Positions 12,501 through 23,200 of a DNA stretch of 33,360 nucleotides are shown here, piece by piece. Source of the stretch: Spirogloea muscicola. Lineage: Eukaryota > Streptophyta > Zygnematophyceae > Spirogloeales > Spirogloeaceae. Numbering within the stretch: position 1 is the stretch's first letter; the number at the start of each line of letters is the position of its first letter. The translations under genes and the position numbers were made by a program. The DNA lies in assembly GCA_009602725.1 (NCBI GenBank), contig WELB01000116.1, positions 78,185-111,544 on the forward strand, in the 5' to 3' direction. Under the pieces are notes generated by a model, which was given only the letters and a program-made list of their open reading frames with translations, was not told the origin of the DNA and searched no databases.

Positions 12501-15379
12501 GTTTGCAGATACCTGGACAGACAAGTACTTCCACAACTCAGCAAACACGAGCAACCAAGATCCCATGCAATCACAAGGCAGGACGTAGCCTCCTGCATCA
12601 ACACCATCTGAAATCATGTGAACCTCTTCTGGTCAACAAGAGCGTGCTAACAGTAATCGTGAGAAGGACATCAACTATAAGCTTCACAACCCATCAGCTA
12701 TTTGCTCAAAGCCATACATTCGTGATGTTATCACCAGACGAAACAAGACGCAGAATATTGATCGCTGAAGCTTACTCGTTCAGTTGAGAACAGAATGGTG
12801 CGCATAAGCTTGCCTTGGCTGGTGTTGAACCCTGTCCTAAGGACAACGGCCAAGCAGCCACCATCGGGTGTCTTAACAGGGTGCATCTGCACGAAAATAT
12901 GCGTGAGCAGGATTTGCGCAAGCATTGACAAGGAAACAGCACAGAGACCACAACTTTCATGGTGCGGCAGTTTCCTCAGGAATGGGCTTTGACACAGTTG
13001 TGTGACAAGCTGTGATCCGACTTCATCAATGAGTGCACACAAGCTTTTGGATTATACCTTATCTGGGGTGTGCTGTAATATCTTGGTGCCCCCAAAGAGA
13101 ACATGAGCCTTATCCCTCTTGATGGACAGCCTATCAGTCAGCTCTCGTCCAATCACTGGTCCCTGTGACTAAGTTAACAGTCAGATCATCTTGAGATCAA
13201 CCTCTTGAACACAGAAGAGTAAGCAGGTGACTAACATTGAAACAATCTGCTGAAGCTCCCCAAGCAAGTCAATGCAAGCCTACACGGTTCAGTGTACATC
13301 TTCTCGCAAGTAGGTACTGACCTTCCATTGAGGAGTGGACTCCCCCGTAAGTAAGGCCTCATTTGCAATAGCGCTCCCAGCAAGTAGCAGCATATCTGCT
13401 GGTATTGTCCTTTCTTCACTTCCCATGGCTGTTGACCGCCCTATAGAGAGGACATCCCCAGGCACGAGGTCTGAACCAGGTATCTTTACCCACCTGCCAA
13501 AAACAGACAGTCGTATATCGAGTTCTCAAGGCAATGCTTGATAGGTGGTGACTACTAAGTCAACCATCCATGCAGAGATGTTGCTGTAACATGGTCCCTG
13601 CATATCTGAAGATAAGTAGCCAAGCTAATCAGCAACATACATGGCTTCTGTCAAGTAACTGCTGCCCTAAGTTGGACCTATTGACAAATGATGTCGTACT
13701 TGCCACCTCGATGTACATTCAGGCTCTGTGAATCAACTCGGACCCGACGAAGCTCCATAAGAGTACGAAGCCGACTTTTCACAACTGTTGATTCGAATAC
13801 AAGCAGCATGAATAAAGTGAAGAGACTAAATTGCCAGTAGTCATCCAAGCACCAAAGGGCAACGCAGAAGACCTGAGGATTTGAGCAACTGACCAAAGTG
13901 TAAAGACATTGGCATCTGCAGCATAATCATTATGATTAACATGGGGGAAAGGGAGTAACTTTACTGTCATGGGCCCATGCCATCTATCCGCAAAAGAGCT
14001 AAGACTTGCACAGATTGCTCTATGAATCTCCGACCTGAAAAACGAAAAAAGGCTCCATGCACTGTTCCTTCATGAGCTTGCCAAATGTAGGCTGGGGGAA
14101 CTCGAACCTGAAGAGGTGACACTTACCAACTTGTGTGAAAGAGATATTACAAGATAATCTTATACAAGGTTGCAAGCTGAGACTTGTTCATGGTGCTGCT
14201 ACAGAATGCATGCTATTCACGGACTAGAATCGGATTAGTCCTTGTAAGTAAATGCTGATGGTCTGGGGTTCAGACGCAAGACGTACACATTCTTTCCCCA
14301 ACGTTGCATAGCTGCCTGCACCTTCGCTTCAGTGCCATATCCACCTGCTTTCATGTAAAACTCAACAGGCTCCTTTGTTGGCAACTTCAGCTTCTCAAAC
14401 TTGTTCTCTATCTGTGAATAGAGAAAGTGCTGCTTCCTGTACACAAATTGGAACTCTTCGTCCACAAATTTGCTGTCGGAAGTGCCTTGACCAAACAGTT
14501 GCTTGTCTACTGGAAGCTGGCCGAGATAGAAACAAGAGTGATAGTAAGAACAGGCAGTGTCTTGATCCTTGACTGCATTGAACTCATTCTTCACAGGAGG
14601 CTGCATCTGCTAACATGTGCTAGTACTCTGTGCAAGCAACAAAAGACGGACTATCCTATTGACATGACTGGCACGAGATGATATTGTTGCTTGCTGAATA
14701 GACTAGTCACACAACTGTCAAGGAGATGCTTAAACCCTGTGCCACAGCCTCAATATAAGCCTCTGAGTCTCGACTGAATTCGTGACCATCATGCTTGAGC
14801 TCACCAGCATGCGCCTAACGACAGGGACTACCTCCTTTTTCCCAGAGAAAGTGGTGGGAATGACTTTGCAAATGTCAGCTGAATACAAGTCCTTAACCTG
14901 CAACATGTAGCTCAAGCAACTGTCAAACCCTGGAAGTGGCAGGCAAACGGAGTATGTCAGATAGACTACTCCTTAGCGGAGGTCATATTGCAGGCACAGT
15001 GGGGACCTTGGTTTTGGTGGCGAAGTCAACGTCGAGCTACAGACCAAGGAGGATGACAGAGGTGACCACAACGAGTCGTTTGCTTCAGGGCTGGCCTCCA
15101 AGTTGGTGCGCAAAGGGCATCGTGCTGCACCTTCTGAGCGTGAGCGTAGCAGAGGAAGTCCACGGACCACCCGGTGAAGAGCACGGTGAGAATATGCAGC
15201 AGGCCAAGACCACCGAGCCCGACCAACACATCCATGGTGTTGAGACTTGCTCCCCCGGCCGCGGCCAGCCAGAGCGTGTAAGCCAGCGCGAAGGGCAACA
15301 CGTCCAGTCGTCTCGCGATCGGGAGCCACTTGTACACCTCCACTGCCTGCACCGTCTTGGCGTCGACCTGGATCGCCAT
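6598..15379 (-). CDS. MIA: P5A-type ATPase (MIA/PDR2, Spf1/ATP13A1 family)
   Basis: Twenty-four exons on the minus strand: 15379-15131, 14897-14805, 14516-14287, 14107-14035, 13872-13700, 13493-13322, 13162-13058, 12886-12776, 12512-12426, 12234-12052, 11785-11735, 11498-11373, 11154-11075, 10913-10799, 10656-10528, 10286-10221, 10015-9944, 9647-9466, 9128-9017, 8851-8735, 8425-8296, 8030-7814, 7654-7108 and 6945-6598. All join in frame to 1255 aa. Key motifs: LTGES (E324), PPELP in M4, [13 protein letters not shown] with the phosphorylated Asp499, [27 protein letters not shown] and [14 protein letters not shown]-terminal membrane helices start at [14 protein letters not shown]. The family sits in the ER and extracts mistargeted transmembrane helices; in Arabidopsis it affects pollen and phosphate responses. 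The start is the ATG at 15379, which opens MAIQVDAKT; the frame continues upstream without another ATG. Confidence 0.96.
7814..8425 (-). other. Variable Ser/Thr-rich loop of the P5A ATPase (exons 21-22)
   Basis: Between AHVGVALLN and [15 protein letters not shown] the protein has a polar stretch of roughly 90 residues. It is rich in Ser, Thr, Pro, Lys and Arg, with pieces such as [12 protein letters not shown] and [14 protein letters not shown]. The plant homologue has a shorter Ser/Lys-rich loop at this point after the GDGTND hinge. It is a disordered cytosolic loop by composition, and any regulatory role is inference. Confidence 0.6.
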
Positions 15380-15516
15380 CGTAGTGCACGTGGTGCGGCT
15401 GCCAGGGGCCTCCTGTACCGCCACTTCGGCACCGCGTGACGGCTTCTGCCAGCTAACTCCTCATTCAAATACAACGGCTACGCCATGTGAGCGACCTTTC
15501 CGGGCCTCAGTTGGCC

Positions 15517-15753
15517 ATGGCGGCGGTGGCCGCGGCGACGGCGGCGGGCGTCGAAGCGCAGGCCAGAGCCCTCACTCTCCTGGGAAACCGCCCTGTTCCC
15601 AAAATGGAAGCTAGTGGCCCAGCTCTGGCAATGCGCGGAACGGCGCAGTGCTACTCCGCTGCTTCCGACCGTCGATATTTTGTGGGAGGGGTCCAAGGTC
15701 GACACTCGGCAGTCGCCCATCCCAGGTGGATCAATCAATCAACGCTGCGCTGA
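15517..15753 (+). CDS. Possible small protein or upstream first exon
   Basis: An ATG in the context TTGGCCATGGCGG opens a 78-codon frame that starts with an Ala-rich stretch, like other GC-rich first exons in this window. A CCAG|GTGGAT at about 15725 could be a splice donor, so this might instead be an unplaced 5' exon. No family is recognised. It lies in the divergent promoter region and may well be untranslated. Confidence 0.22.
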   Translation: MAAVAAATAAGVEAQARALTLLGNRPVPKMEASGPALAMRGTAQCYSAASDRRYFVGGVQGRHSAVAHPRWINQSTLR

Positions 15754-15844
15754 AAAAATCTGCAGTTTATACGGGAGCACTTGGAGGGCAGCAGCTAAAT
15801 CAACCGTACGGCCACTTCGTTTGGACACCCCTCGGACGAGTTCT

Positions 15845-16085
15845 GCGACGACGAGTTTCGGCCTGTTTGCAGCGTGCTCAGGCTAATGCTTTGCACCGAC
15901 AGAGCTGGGCGAGCTCTAGTTGGTGGCAGGAAGGGCTTCAAATCTGCCATCTGGTTTTCAGGCATCGATCAGCGACCGTGGTTACCGAGCGTGTCAATCT
16001 GCCGTGGGTGATGATGTACGTCATCAAATGTGCTTCCCTTTGCACTTGGCCCATTCTGGCCTTCGTTTGTTTTAATAAACGAAAA
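15845..16085 (+). repeat. Dispersed repeat family A, copy 1
   Basis: Shares an ordered series of motifs with 19915-20160, 24466-24735 and, inverted, 24285-24447, 24757-24872 and 26163-26345. The motifs are GACGAGTTTCGGCCTGTTTG, GCTCAGGCTAATGCTTTGCA, GAGCTCTAGTTGGTGGCA, GCATCGATCAGCGACC, GGTTACCGAGCG and GTGATGATGTACGTCATCAA, then TGTGCTTCCCTTTGCACTTGG. No open frame is conserved among the copies, so it looks like a non-autonomous element. Confidence 0.8.
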
Positions 16086-16225
16086 CTACCTCGGACGTGC
16101 AGGCCCAGGGGGACGCCACGTGGCAGATATCCGGCTCCACTACCGCTGAACCCCCCTCAGAAAACCGCAGCCTGCCTCGTCTGAGCCTTCTTACCGCTCG
16201 TCGAAGCTCGTCGGACCAGCTCGCC

Positions 16226-18237
16226 ATGGCCGCGCCGCTCGCCGCCGCGGCGGCCTCCGCGCCGTGTGCCGCAGCGCCCGCCGCCGGCCTACGCCGGCCC
16301 GCCGTCGCCGCCAGGGTCGCGGCCTGTCGGATCGTCCCGGCCACGCCCACCCTGACCAGGCTTCGCCAGCGTTCGACTGGTAAGGCTAGCGCACAAAGGG
16401 CGTGCAACGCTGTGCATCGTGGGCGCGATCCTCGAGTAATGCAGAGAGGGGCTTCTTCGTGAAAGGGCCTTTCTCCAGATCGCCAGCTGCATCTCCGGCT
16501 GGCTTGAAGCTGGCAGCCAGAGGCGACCATAACTGCTGGCAGGTCTTCATGCCCCAATGGCTTGTCGCTTCTACAGCAGGCTTGGGCTGCAACTTGAACA
16601 CAAGACGTGCGGCAGCACGGGCAGCCGCAACTTCGTCTGGCGACAACTCTACTGAAGCTGACCAGGAGAGCAAGCTGGCCCTGGGCGCCCCGATTGTCTC
16701 GGCTCTCCTGCCCTTCATCCTCAGCAGCCAGGTGAGGAGAGTGACAGCTGGGCTCGTCGTGTATGTGACCATACGGCCGTTGAGGACTGGCTTCAGCGTT
16801 CATCTCTCTGCTTCTTGCCTCTCGGGTGACACTCCCTTCCTGCGGTGCACCACCGCAATTGGAGAGCATGTCTTCAGCATGTCGCTAGCGGCTGCTGATG
16901 GAGCTCAAAGGGTGCTTTCCATGACTTGAGAATGTTCTGACGGGTCATATTGGGACATCTTTGAGATTGGAACATTTGATGCAAGCGGCAAGTAGGAAGG
17001 GTAATTCTTCAATATAAGTGTAAGGATGTCACCTCTGTGTGATGTAGATGCAAAATCATCGGTGAACAAGACTGCTTGAGCTGGACAAGGACCTCGCCCT
17101 TTGAGTCGATTGGCCAGAAAGTTGACTATTTGGTCTGCTTGATCTGCACAGGATGCTCTTGCAGCTGAGGGTCAATTTGGAGTTCTGGAGGGCAGATCCA
17201 TTGCGCTGATTCACCCTATTGTCATGATTGGTCTTTTGGGGACCAGCCTGTGGTCAGCATATCTTGGTTGGCAATGGCGGCGTGTACGCACCATTCCGAA
17301 TGAAGTTGCAGTGTTGAAGAAGCAGATGCCTGCCCCAGTGGAGGGAGCTCCTCCTTCTGATATTGAACAGAAGATCAACAAATTGACTGAGGTGCACATG
17401 CTTGCTTCTTGTTCACCTCTGTTAGGCTGGTGCATGTTGGCCTGCTGGATAAATACTGGCTCACTGATTCTTGAGGTCCTTGCCTGCACAAAGTCTAGGC
17501 ACCTGCTCATGTTCGTGACATGGCTGCTTATGCAACACACATTGCGTCCAAAGGTTGCACCAGAGTCTGCACCGGCCTTTGATTGTGAACGCAGCACCAA
17601 AGAGACGCAGGCGCAGCTGTCGGAACCAGTCTATTGCTCATAACAGAGTCGTTCAAGCATGGCAAACAGGAACGCAAGACTCTTGTGAAGGGCAACTTCC
17701 GGGACCGCCACTGGAATGTTGGTTCAATTCTCTTGGGTGGAGGTGTGACAATGTCTATTGGTGGAGCTGTCAACACATACCTGCGAACTGGCAAGCTCTT
17801 CCCAGGCCCTCACTTGTTTGCTGGAGCTGGTAAGAATTCTTCACAATGCACCTCAAGCATAGCTTCCATTTTGGTTAGGGTATATGTAGTACACATTCGT
17901 GCAGTCTGTCCAAGCAAATAGAGAGCTGAACCTGAGTACAGCTCTCATAGGCAAGGCTGGTGTGCTTAGTCTTATGCAGAGGGTTACTGAGGTTCTCATC
18001 ATATTCACATGTGTTCATCTGTCTACGTGATGATAGTCGCAATATGTTCTGCATGCAGGTATCACTGCTCTGTGGGCTGCAGCAGCATCTTTGGTACCTG
18101 CTATGCAGAAAGGTGACGATAATGCACGGAACGCGCACATAGCACTGAATGTTGTCAACATTGGTCTGTTCCTTTGGCAAGTGCCTACGGGTTTTGAGAT
18201 TGTGGAGAAGGTGTTCCAGTTTGCACCTTGGCCTTGA
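16226..18237 (+). CDS. DUF4079 plastid membrane protein
   Basis: Six exons: 16226-16379, 16580-16731, 17152-17391, 17499-17553, 17647-17829 and 18059-18237. They join in frame to 320 aa. The N-terminus (residues 1-50) is rich in Ala, Arg and Pro with no acidic residue, as in algal chloroplast transit peptides. Hydrophobic segments include IHPIVMIGLLGTSLWSAYL, VGSILLGGGVTMSIGGAV, HLFAGAGITALWAAAASLV and HIALNVVNIGLFLWQVPTG. The pattern of HPIVM, YLGW, RDRHWNVGSILL, FPGPHLFAG, PAMQKG and ARNAHIALN is that of the DUF4079 family in cyanobacteria and plastids. Its biochemical role is unknown. Thylakoid or envelope location is inferred. The acceptor of exon 2 is a tandem ACAGCAG, so one Ala more or less is possible. 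A TGTAA lies at 18266. Confidence 0.9.
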
Positions 18238-19114
18238 AGCATTAAGCAAGGTCATCGAAGACCATTGTAACGTATGTATTGAGTGAGTGAGTGGATTGCT
18301 GGTTCTCCAAGTTGCAGATATTCAACTGTTGATGAAGTTGTCAAGCAAGTACGCAGCACAATTTGCTTGGGTCCTGATCTTGTCTGGTGGTCTTCAAGAG
18401 GACATGCATAGGGGTCGCTATGCTGTTCCAATGTTGGTGGACCTTGACTTATGGGAATCAGAGTAGTCCCGGTAGCACTGCACAGAGTGAGATTGTGGGC
18501 AGGCCTTCGCACAACAGGGTCAGGTTCAGGTACACACTTGTGCTTTGAGAGAGAAATGTCTGTCACATATGCAGCTGACAATCAATTGCTGCTATCCTAG
18601 TTGAGCCTTTTCCAGAGTGAGCACACACCATGGCGCAGAGCTACATGCCATGCTTGTTTGCCTCCAGCTGTTGAGGGCAGGAGTAAATACGTAGTGGCTG
18701 TGGTAGATCTGTGCCTTGTACCTTCACCGCGCAGTTTGAGGCTGTCATTTGTTCTGATCGATCCACAGCTAGCTTAACATGTTTACGTCGACTAAGTGCA
18801 GAGTATGATATGAGCCATGAATTTTGTGTCTGACCGCCTGTGCGAATTGAGTAATCTCTATCAACTTTTTTGACATCTGATACACAACAGCTCTTCTGGG
18901 GGTGCAGTGGCTACAATGGGTAGTCTGGTTGGTATTATCAACAAGGTATCCATCGGCGCCAGTAAGTGCAAGATGAAGAAGTTGGAAACTTCATACTCGA
19001 TCAGATAGATTGGGTTGCGGAGCTAGACCAAACGCACGATCGAATAACTGAGGGGCGAAGGCTGCTCTTAAGCCCTGCACTGTACGCCCGGGGAGTGTGT
19101 GCAAGGAAGGAACC

Positions 19115-19185
19115 TGGCGGATGAAGCCCCTTTCCCAAAGGTGGCGAGGGCTGTGATATGCTAGCCCACAAATCAACGAACATGA
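19115..19185 (-). repeat. Retroelement-tail repeat fragment (family B), inverted
   Basis: The minus strand reads GTTGATTTGTGGGCTAGC, then CACAGCCCTCGCCACC, then TTTGGGAAAGGGGCTTC. This is the same motif order as the other family B tails. It lacks the coding part. Confidence 0.55.
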
Positions 19186-19627
19186 GTTAACAGAAGAAAG
19201 CTCGCTCCCACGAGTTTGCGATGGCTGTGCAACGCCAGCGCAGAACAAGAATGGACAAGGAGCCGGAAAGTGTGTATCAGATGTGGAGCGAACCTGGCAG
19301 GCAGTGCCTGCAGCAGCGCCAGGTAGGGACTGCCTATCGGGGAGGGCCCGGGGATGACGCCACGGCTGACGTCTCAGGGAGGAGGCGGGCAAGCTCCACT
19401 CCTCCCCCCCTCCCATCGCTCTTCCTCCACTCAGCTCGTCTGCGCCTTTTCCCATTTCCTGATTCTGACACGGGGGTGCTAGGACCGCCCTGTGTGCCCT
19501 GGCCTGTGGCTCAGCTACTACGGTCATTTGATTTCATTCCCGTTTAATATGGTCATGAACACCACCTCTGTATGCACCTGGCTGGCTTTTACAGACGCCC
19601 TTAAGATATCGGCAGCCGCACTCTTCA

Positions 19628-19765
19628 TGCTCCGCCTGGCCCGCCTTCTGCCGCTGCGCCCGCCGCTGCCGCCGCCGCCGCCGCCGCCGCGCCGCGCTNG
19701 CGGTGGAGGGAGGGGCCTGCTGGCCGGCCGGCGGCGGCGGCGGCGGCCCGCGCGAGTGCCCCCAG
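19628..19765 (+). other. Candidate first exon / transit peptide of the double GHR gene
   Basis: An ATG at 19628 opens a Leu/Arg/Pro-rich frame (MLRLARLLPLRPPLP) that looks like an organelle-targeting peptide. A CCA|GTACGT donor lies at 19766. The reading phase at that donor does not fit the phase needed at 20249, so the link is not proven. A GCC-rich frame at 19781 ending in SVEEVASTDVGG is an alternative. The ambiguous base at 19699 falls in this stretch. Confidence 0.25.
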
Positions 19766-19914
19766 TACGTCAGGCCCTGAGTGGTCCGCAACGGGAAGGG
19801 CGTGGCCGCCTCCGTGGAGGAGGTGGCCTCTACCGACGTTGGCGGCCATCGCTACGTCGCCACTACGGCTAGCGTTGAGGCGCCGGCTCGCGGGCCGAGT
19901 CAGCCGGGATTGAG

Positions 19915-20160
19915 ATGTCGTGTGTCAGCCTGTTTGGCAGCGAGCTCAGGCTCATGCTTTGCACCACACAGCTGGTCGAGCCTTAGCTGGTGCCACAAGA
20001 AGTTGTCAATTGCCCTCCGGTACTCGGGCATCAGTTAGCGACCTCCATGTGCTGACTCGTTATTACTGAGCGGGTCAGCTTAGCAGCAGGTGATGTACAT
20101 ATGGCAATGTGCTTGCCTCTGTACTTGCCACTCAGGCCCTCCATCACTTGATACACACTT
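19915..20160 (+). repeat. Dispersed repeat family A, copy 2
   Basis: It follows the same motif order as copy 1: GTCAGCCTGTTTGGCAGCGA, GCTCAGGCTCATGCTTTGCA, GGCATCAGTTAGCGACCTCC, ATGTGCTGACTCG, TACTGAGCGGGTCAGCTTAG and GTGATGTACATATGGC, ending in CCATCACTTGATACACAC. It is closest to the inverted copy at 26163-26345. It lies just upstream of the first sure exon of the double GHR gene, probably in its intron 1 or promoter. Confidence 0.8.
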
Positions 20161-20248
20161 CATCTTATGTGGTATGGCCAATGGGCTCAAGAATGACTTT
20201 CACTGAATCTCATGAATCTCTCCTCCTTCCACATTCTTTTGCCTCCAG

Positions 20249-23200
20249 ATTTACGAGGGGCACGACGCAATTCCGTTCGCACATCGAGGCTGGTGGCGAG
20301 TTCCCGCCCGAGGCTGGCCGCTACCACCTCGTCGTCGCCCGCAGCTGCCCCTGGGCGCACCGCGCGCTGCTCCTGCGCAGCCTCAAGGGCTTGCAGGACG
20401 TCGTCTCAGTGGGCCTCGTGCACCCGGACCGCAACGACGACGTCGGCTGGCACTTCCCTGCCGAGCCCGAGGTGGACCCCGCGCTGCTGGACGTCGCCCC
20501 GGACGCCGTTCTTGGCGCGCGGCTCCTGAGCGAGTACTACCTCGCGTCAGATGCCAAGTACACCGGCAGCATCACCGTGCCAGTCCTGTGGGTGCGGCTC
20601 CCCCCCCCCCTTTCGCTCCCTCTCTCCCAAGCTCCTGGGAGTAGAAGCCAAGTTCTCCACACTCTCTTACATCAGACAGACATCAGACTGGCAGCAAGTC
20701 GGCCAGCTCGAAGAGGTGTGCAGATGCAACAGCTACGCAATCACGTGACGACGTCTTGCTTCCTCCAGTAGGAGCTCTGCATGACGGTACAAGCCTTGTG
20801 CTTGCGTCCGGCAGGACAAAATCTCCAAGAGGATCGTTAGCAATGAGAGCGCCGAGATCATCATGCTTTTCAACTCCGCCTTTGGGCCCCTCGCCTCGGG
20901 CCCCGACTACTATCCCGCCGAGCTCCGGGCAGAGGTTGACGAGGTCAATGACTTTGTCTATCACAACGTGAACAACGGCGTCTACAAGTGCGGCTTCGCC
21001 AAGTCCCAGGAAGCCTATGACGAGGCCGTCGGGGCACTCTTTACGGCGCTGGACCAGCTAGAGGAGCGGCTGGGGAGGAGCCGCTACCTTGTTGATACCT
21101 CCAGCTTTACTGAAATAACCCTCATCCCGACTCTCGCAGACTGGCGCCTCTTTGTGACGCTCATTCGCTTCGACGCTGTGTACTATGAGCACTTCAAGTG
21201 CAACGTCCGCCACATCCGCGACTACCCCAAGCTTCACGTGAGCTGCAAGCAGGGCAGACTTGCACTCGGTAGATTGAAGTGTCCAAGTCTTTGACTGGCC
21301 TGACTTCAACCGGTGTCAATGTGAGCAACATCAAGCGAACTGGTTTTCTGTTCTGCTGCAATTGGTCAAAGTCCTGGTTGAAAAGACATAGCCTGTAAGT
21401 ACCTCACCCGGTTGCAACACAAATCTCAGGGGTACATGTTGGACCTTTACTCGGATCCTAGGGTGGCTGCAACAGTTTCCATACCCCAGATCAAGTCGGG
21501 CTACTACCTGTCGCACAACTCCATAAACCCCAAGGGCATTGTGCCAAAGGGCGGCGACCCCTTCATCCCAGCCGTGCCCTTTGCGCGCCGCATCCTTGGT
21601 GTGTCCAAGGACGGGCGAGGAGGAGCGCAGGAGCTGCAGGGCAACAAGGAAGTAGGTAGAGGGGCGCCGTCACCGCTGACTGGTGCGTTCGTGAGGCCGG
21701 ACAGCAAGCACAGGAACTGGATCATGGCGGAGGGTTCGTCCAGCTTGAAGGCTGAAGACGGGCGGTACCACTTGTATGTGGCAAACAACTGCCCCTGGTG
21801 CCACAGGTACATACATTTTTCATTGAACTCGTCTTCGACCGATCCATAGGCAAGCCCCAAGCCTCTACATGGGATGTCTTGGTGACTTTCCATGTTCCAG
21901 ATTTCAATATCCATTCGGCATCCCTACTAAGGCAGGTCGTGGCCTTGGCCACTGTCTCCTTGTGACTTCACAGACTGCCTCTGTACTCTTGATGGTCACA
22001 GGACCATTTTGACGAGAGCGCTCCTGGGCCTGCAAGACGTGATCAGCATGGACGTGTGCTGGTTCAAGAGGGACCCAGAGAGAGGGTGGCAATTCAACCC
22101 CGATGAGCCCGGTTGCACACCAGAGACGGTGAATGGCGGGAAGAAGTTTGTGAGGGAGATCTATGAGCTGGTTGGATCTACCGAGAAGTCGGTAGGCATG
22201 TGATGGGGACCTGTGCAAACTCTCACTGGCCTCTTGCCAGTGTCTGCTATCCTGCTCAGATACACGAGCTGCTCAACATTTGGCAAACCAGTGGAGACTT
22301 GACAACACGAGAATACCATAATACTACCTATGAAATGTTAGCACAAGTGATGCACGGTGCACGGTACTGCACTTTCTCTAATCAAAGCTGTACTGTTGAC
22401 TTAGGTCCCTGTCCTGTGGGACAAGAAGACCCAATCCATTGTGTCCAACGAATCGGCCGACATTATCAGGATGCTGGCTCAGCAGTTCAAAGCTTTTCAC
22501 GCTGCTGGAAGCCCTGACCTATGTCCAGAGACCCTTCTGCCTGAAATTGATGAAGTCAATGCCTGGATATATGACTCAATCAGCAATGGAGCCTACAAGG
22601 CCGGGTTTGCTTCACAGCAAGCAGCTTATGAGCTGGCTTTTGACCAATTCTATGAGGCACTTGACAGGGTGGAGCTCATGCTGAGTCAAAACAAGTGCGC
22701 AGCTATCCTCGGCCCCACCACTGACCTTGATGAGAAACTTATCGCGCTCTGCTTGCCTGTGGTCCTCATGTTCAATCTGGGCTTTACCTGTGCTATAAGT
22801 TTCACTACTACTGGTGGGTAAAAGAGCGTGCAATGACACTTGCATCATTCTAGCATAGCATCTTCCTCCAGTTGTGTGCACATTATGTGACCTTTTTTCT
22901 CCTCCAAATAGGTATCTTCTGGGCGATGCTGTCACTGAGGCAGATGTGAGGCTGTTCCCAACCATCTTCCGGCTCGATTATGTCTACTATATTCGCTTCA
23001 TGCTGAACAAGGTAAGGAGCCATATCACCAGGCAGGTCCCTGACCTGAGCCTCACATTAGACGACCTTAGTCGTCCTTTCCTACTTCTATCTGTTTGGAA
23101 AAGTCATTCGCTGTGCCTGAAGACTCGCGGGTGCTGAAAATGTCCTTGTGAGCCTTATGATGTCTGCCTTTGTCAGCTGACGGATCTTCTATCACTTCTC

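Larger units (their letters stand above)
15380..16225. promoter_or_regulatory. Divergent promoter region between the ATPase and the DUF4079 gene
   Basis: Both genes read away from this 846-bp stretch, so it must contain both 5' UTRs and promoters. No clear TATA box stands out. Its middle (15845-16085) is a dispersed repeat copy. A short GC-rich open frame with a good Kozak context lies at 15517. Confidence 0.55.
18238..20248. other. Region between the DUF4079 gene and the double GHR gene
   Basis: Holds the 3' UTR of the DUF4079 gene, an inverted retroelement-tail fragment (about 19115-19185), and a GC-rich first-exon-like stretch (19628-19765). A family A repeat follows (19915-20160). A CAACAG|CTC...GGCGCCA|GTAAGT piece at 18891-18961 could be read as an exon but matches no family I know. 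The 18240-18890 stretch shows nothing else. Confidence 0.5.

Noticed and set aside
13238-13281. Possible extra exon of the P5A ATPase ([14 protein letters not shown])
   Set aside because: It has AG and GT borders, but it is 44 nt and would shift the frame. Exon 13493-13322 joins directly to 13162-13058 with the length and sequence expected for the family.
15085-15474. Start of the P5A ATPase at 15424 or further upstream
   Set aside because: Position 15424 is GTG, not ATG. The first ATG in the correct frame is at 15379 and gives an N-terminus of family length.
20109-20248. Reading the double GHR start from the open frame upstream of 20249
   Set aside because: The stretch overlaps repeat family A and ends in a strong polypyrimidine tract plus CCTCCAG, so it is more likely intron. 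The true first exon is unresolved.
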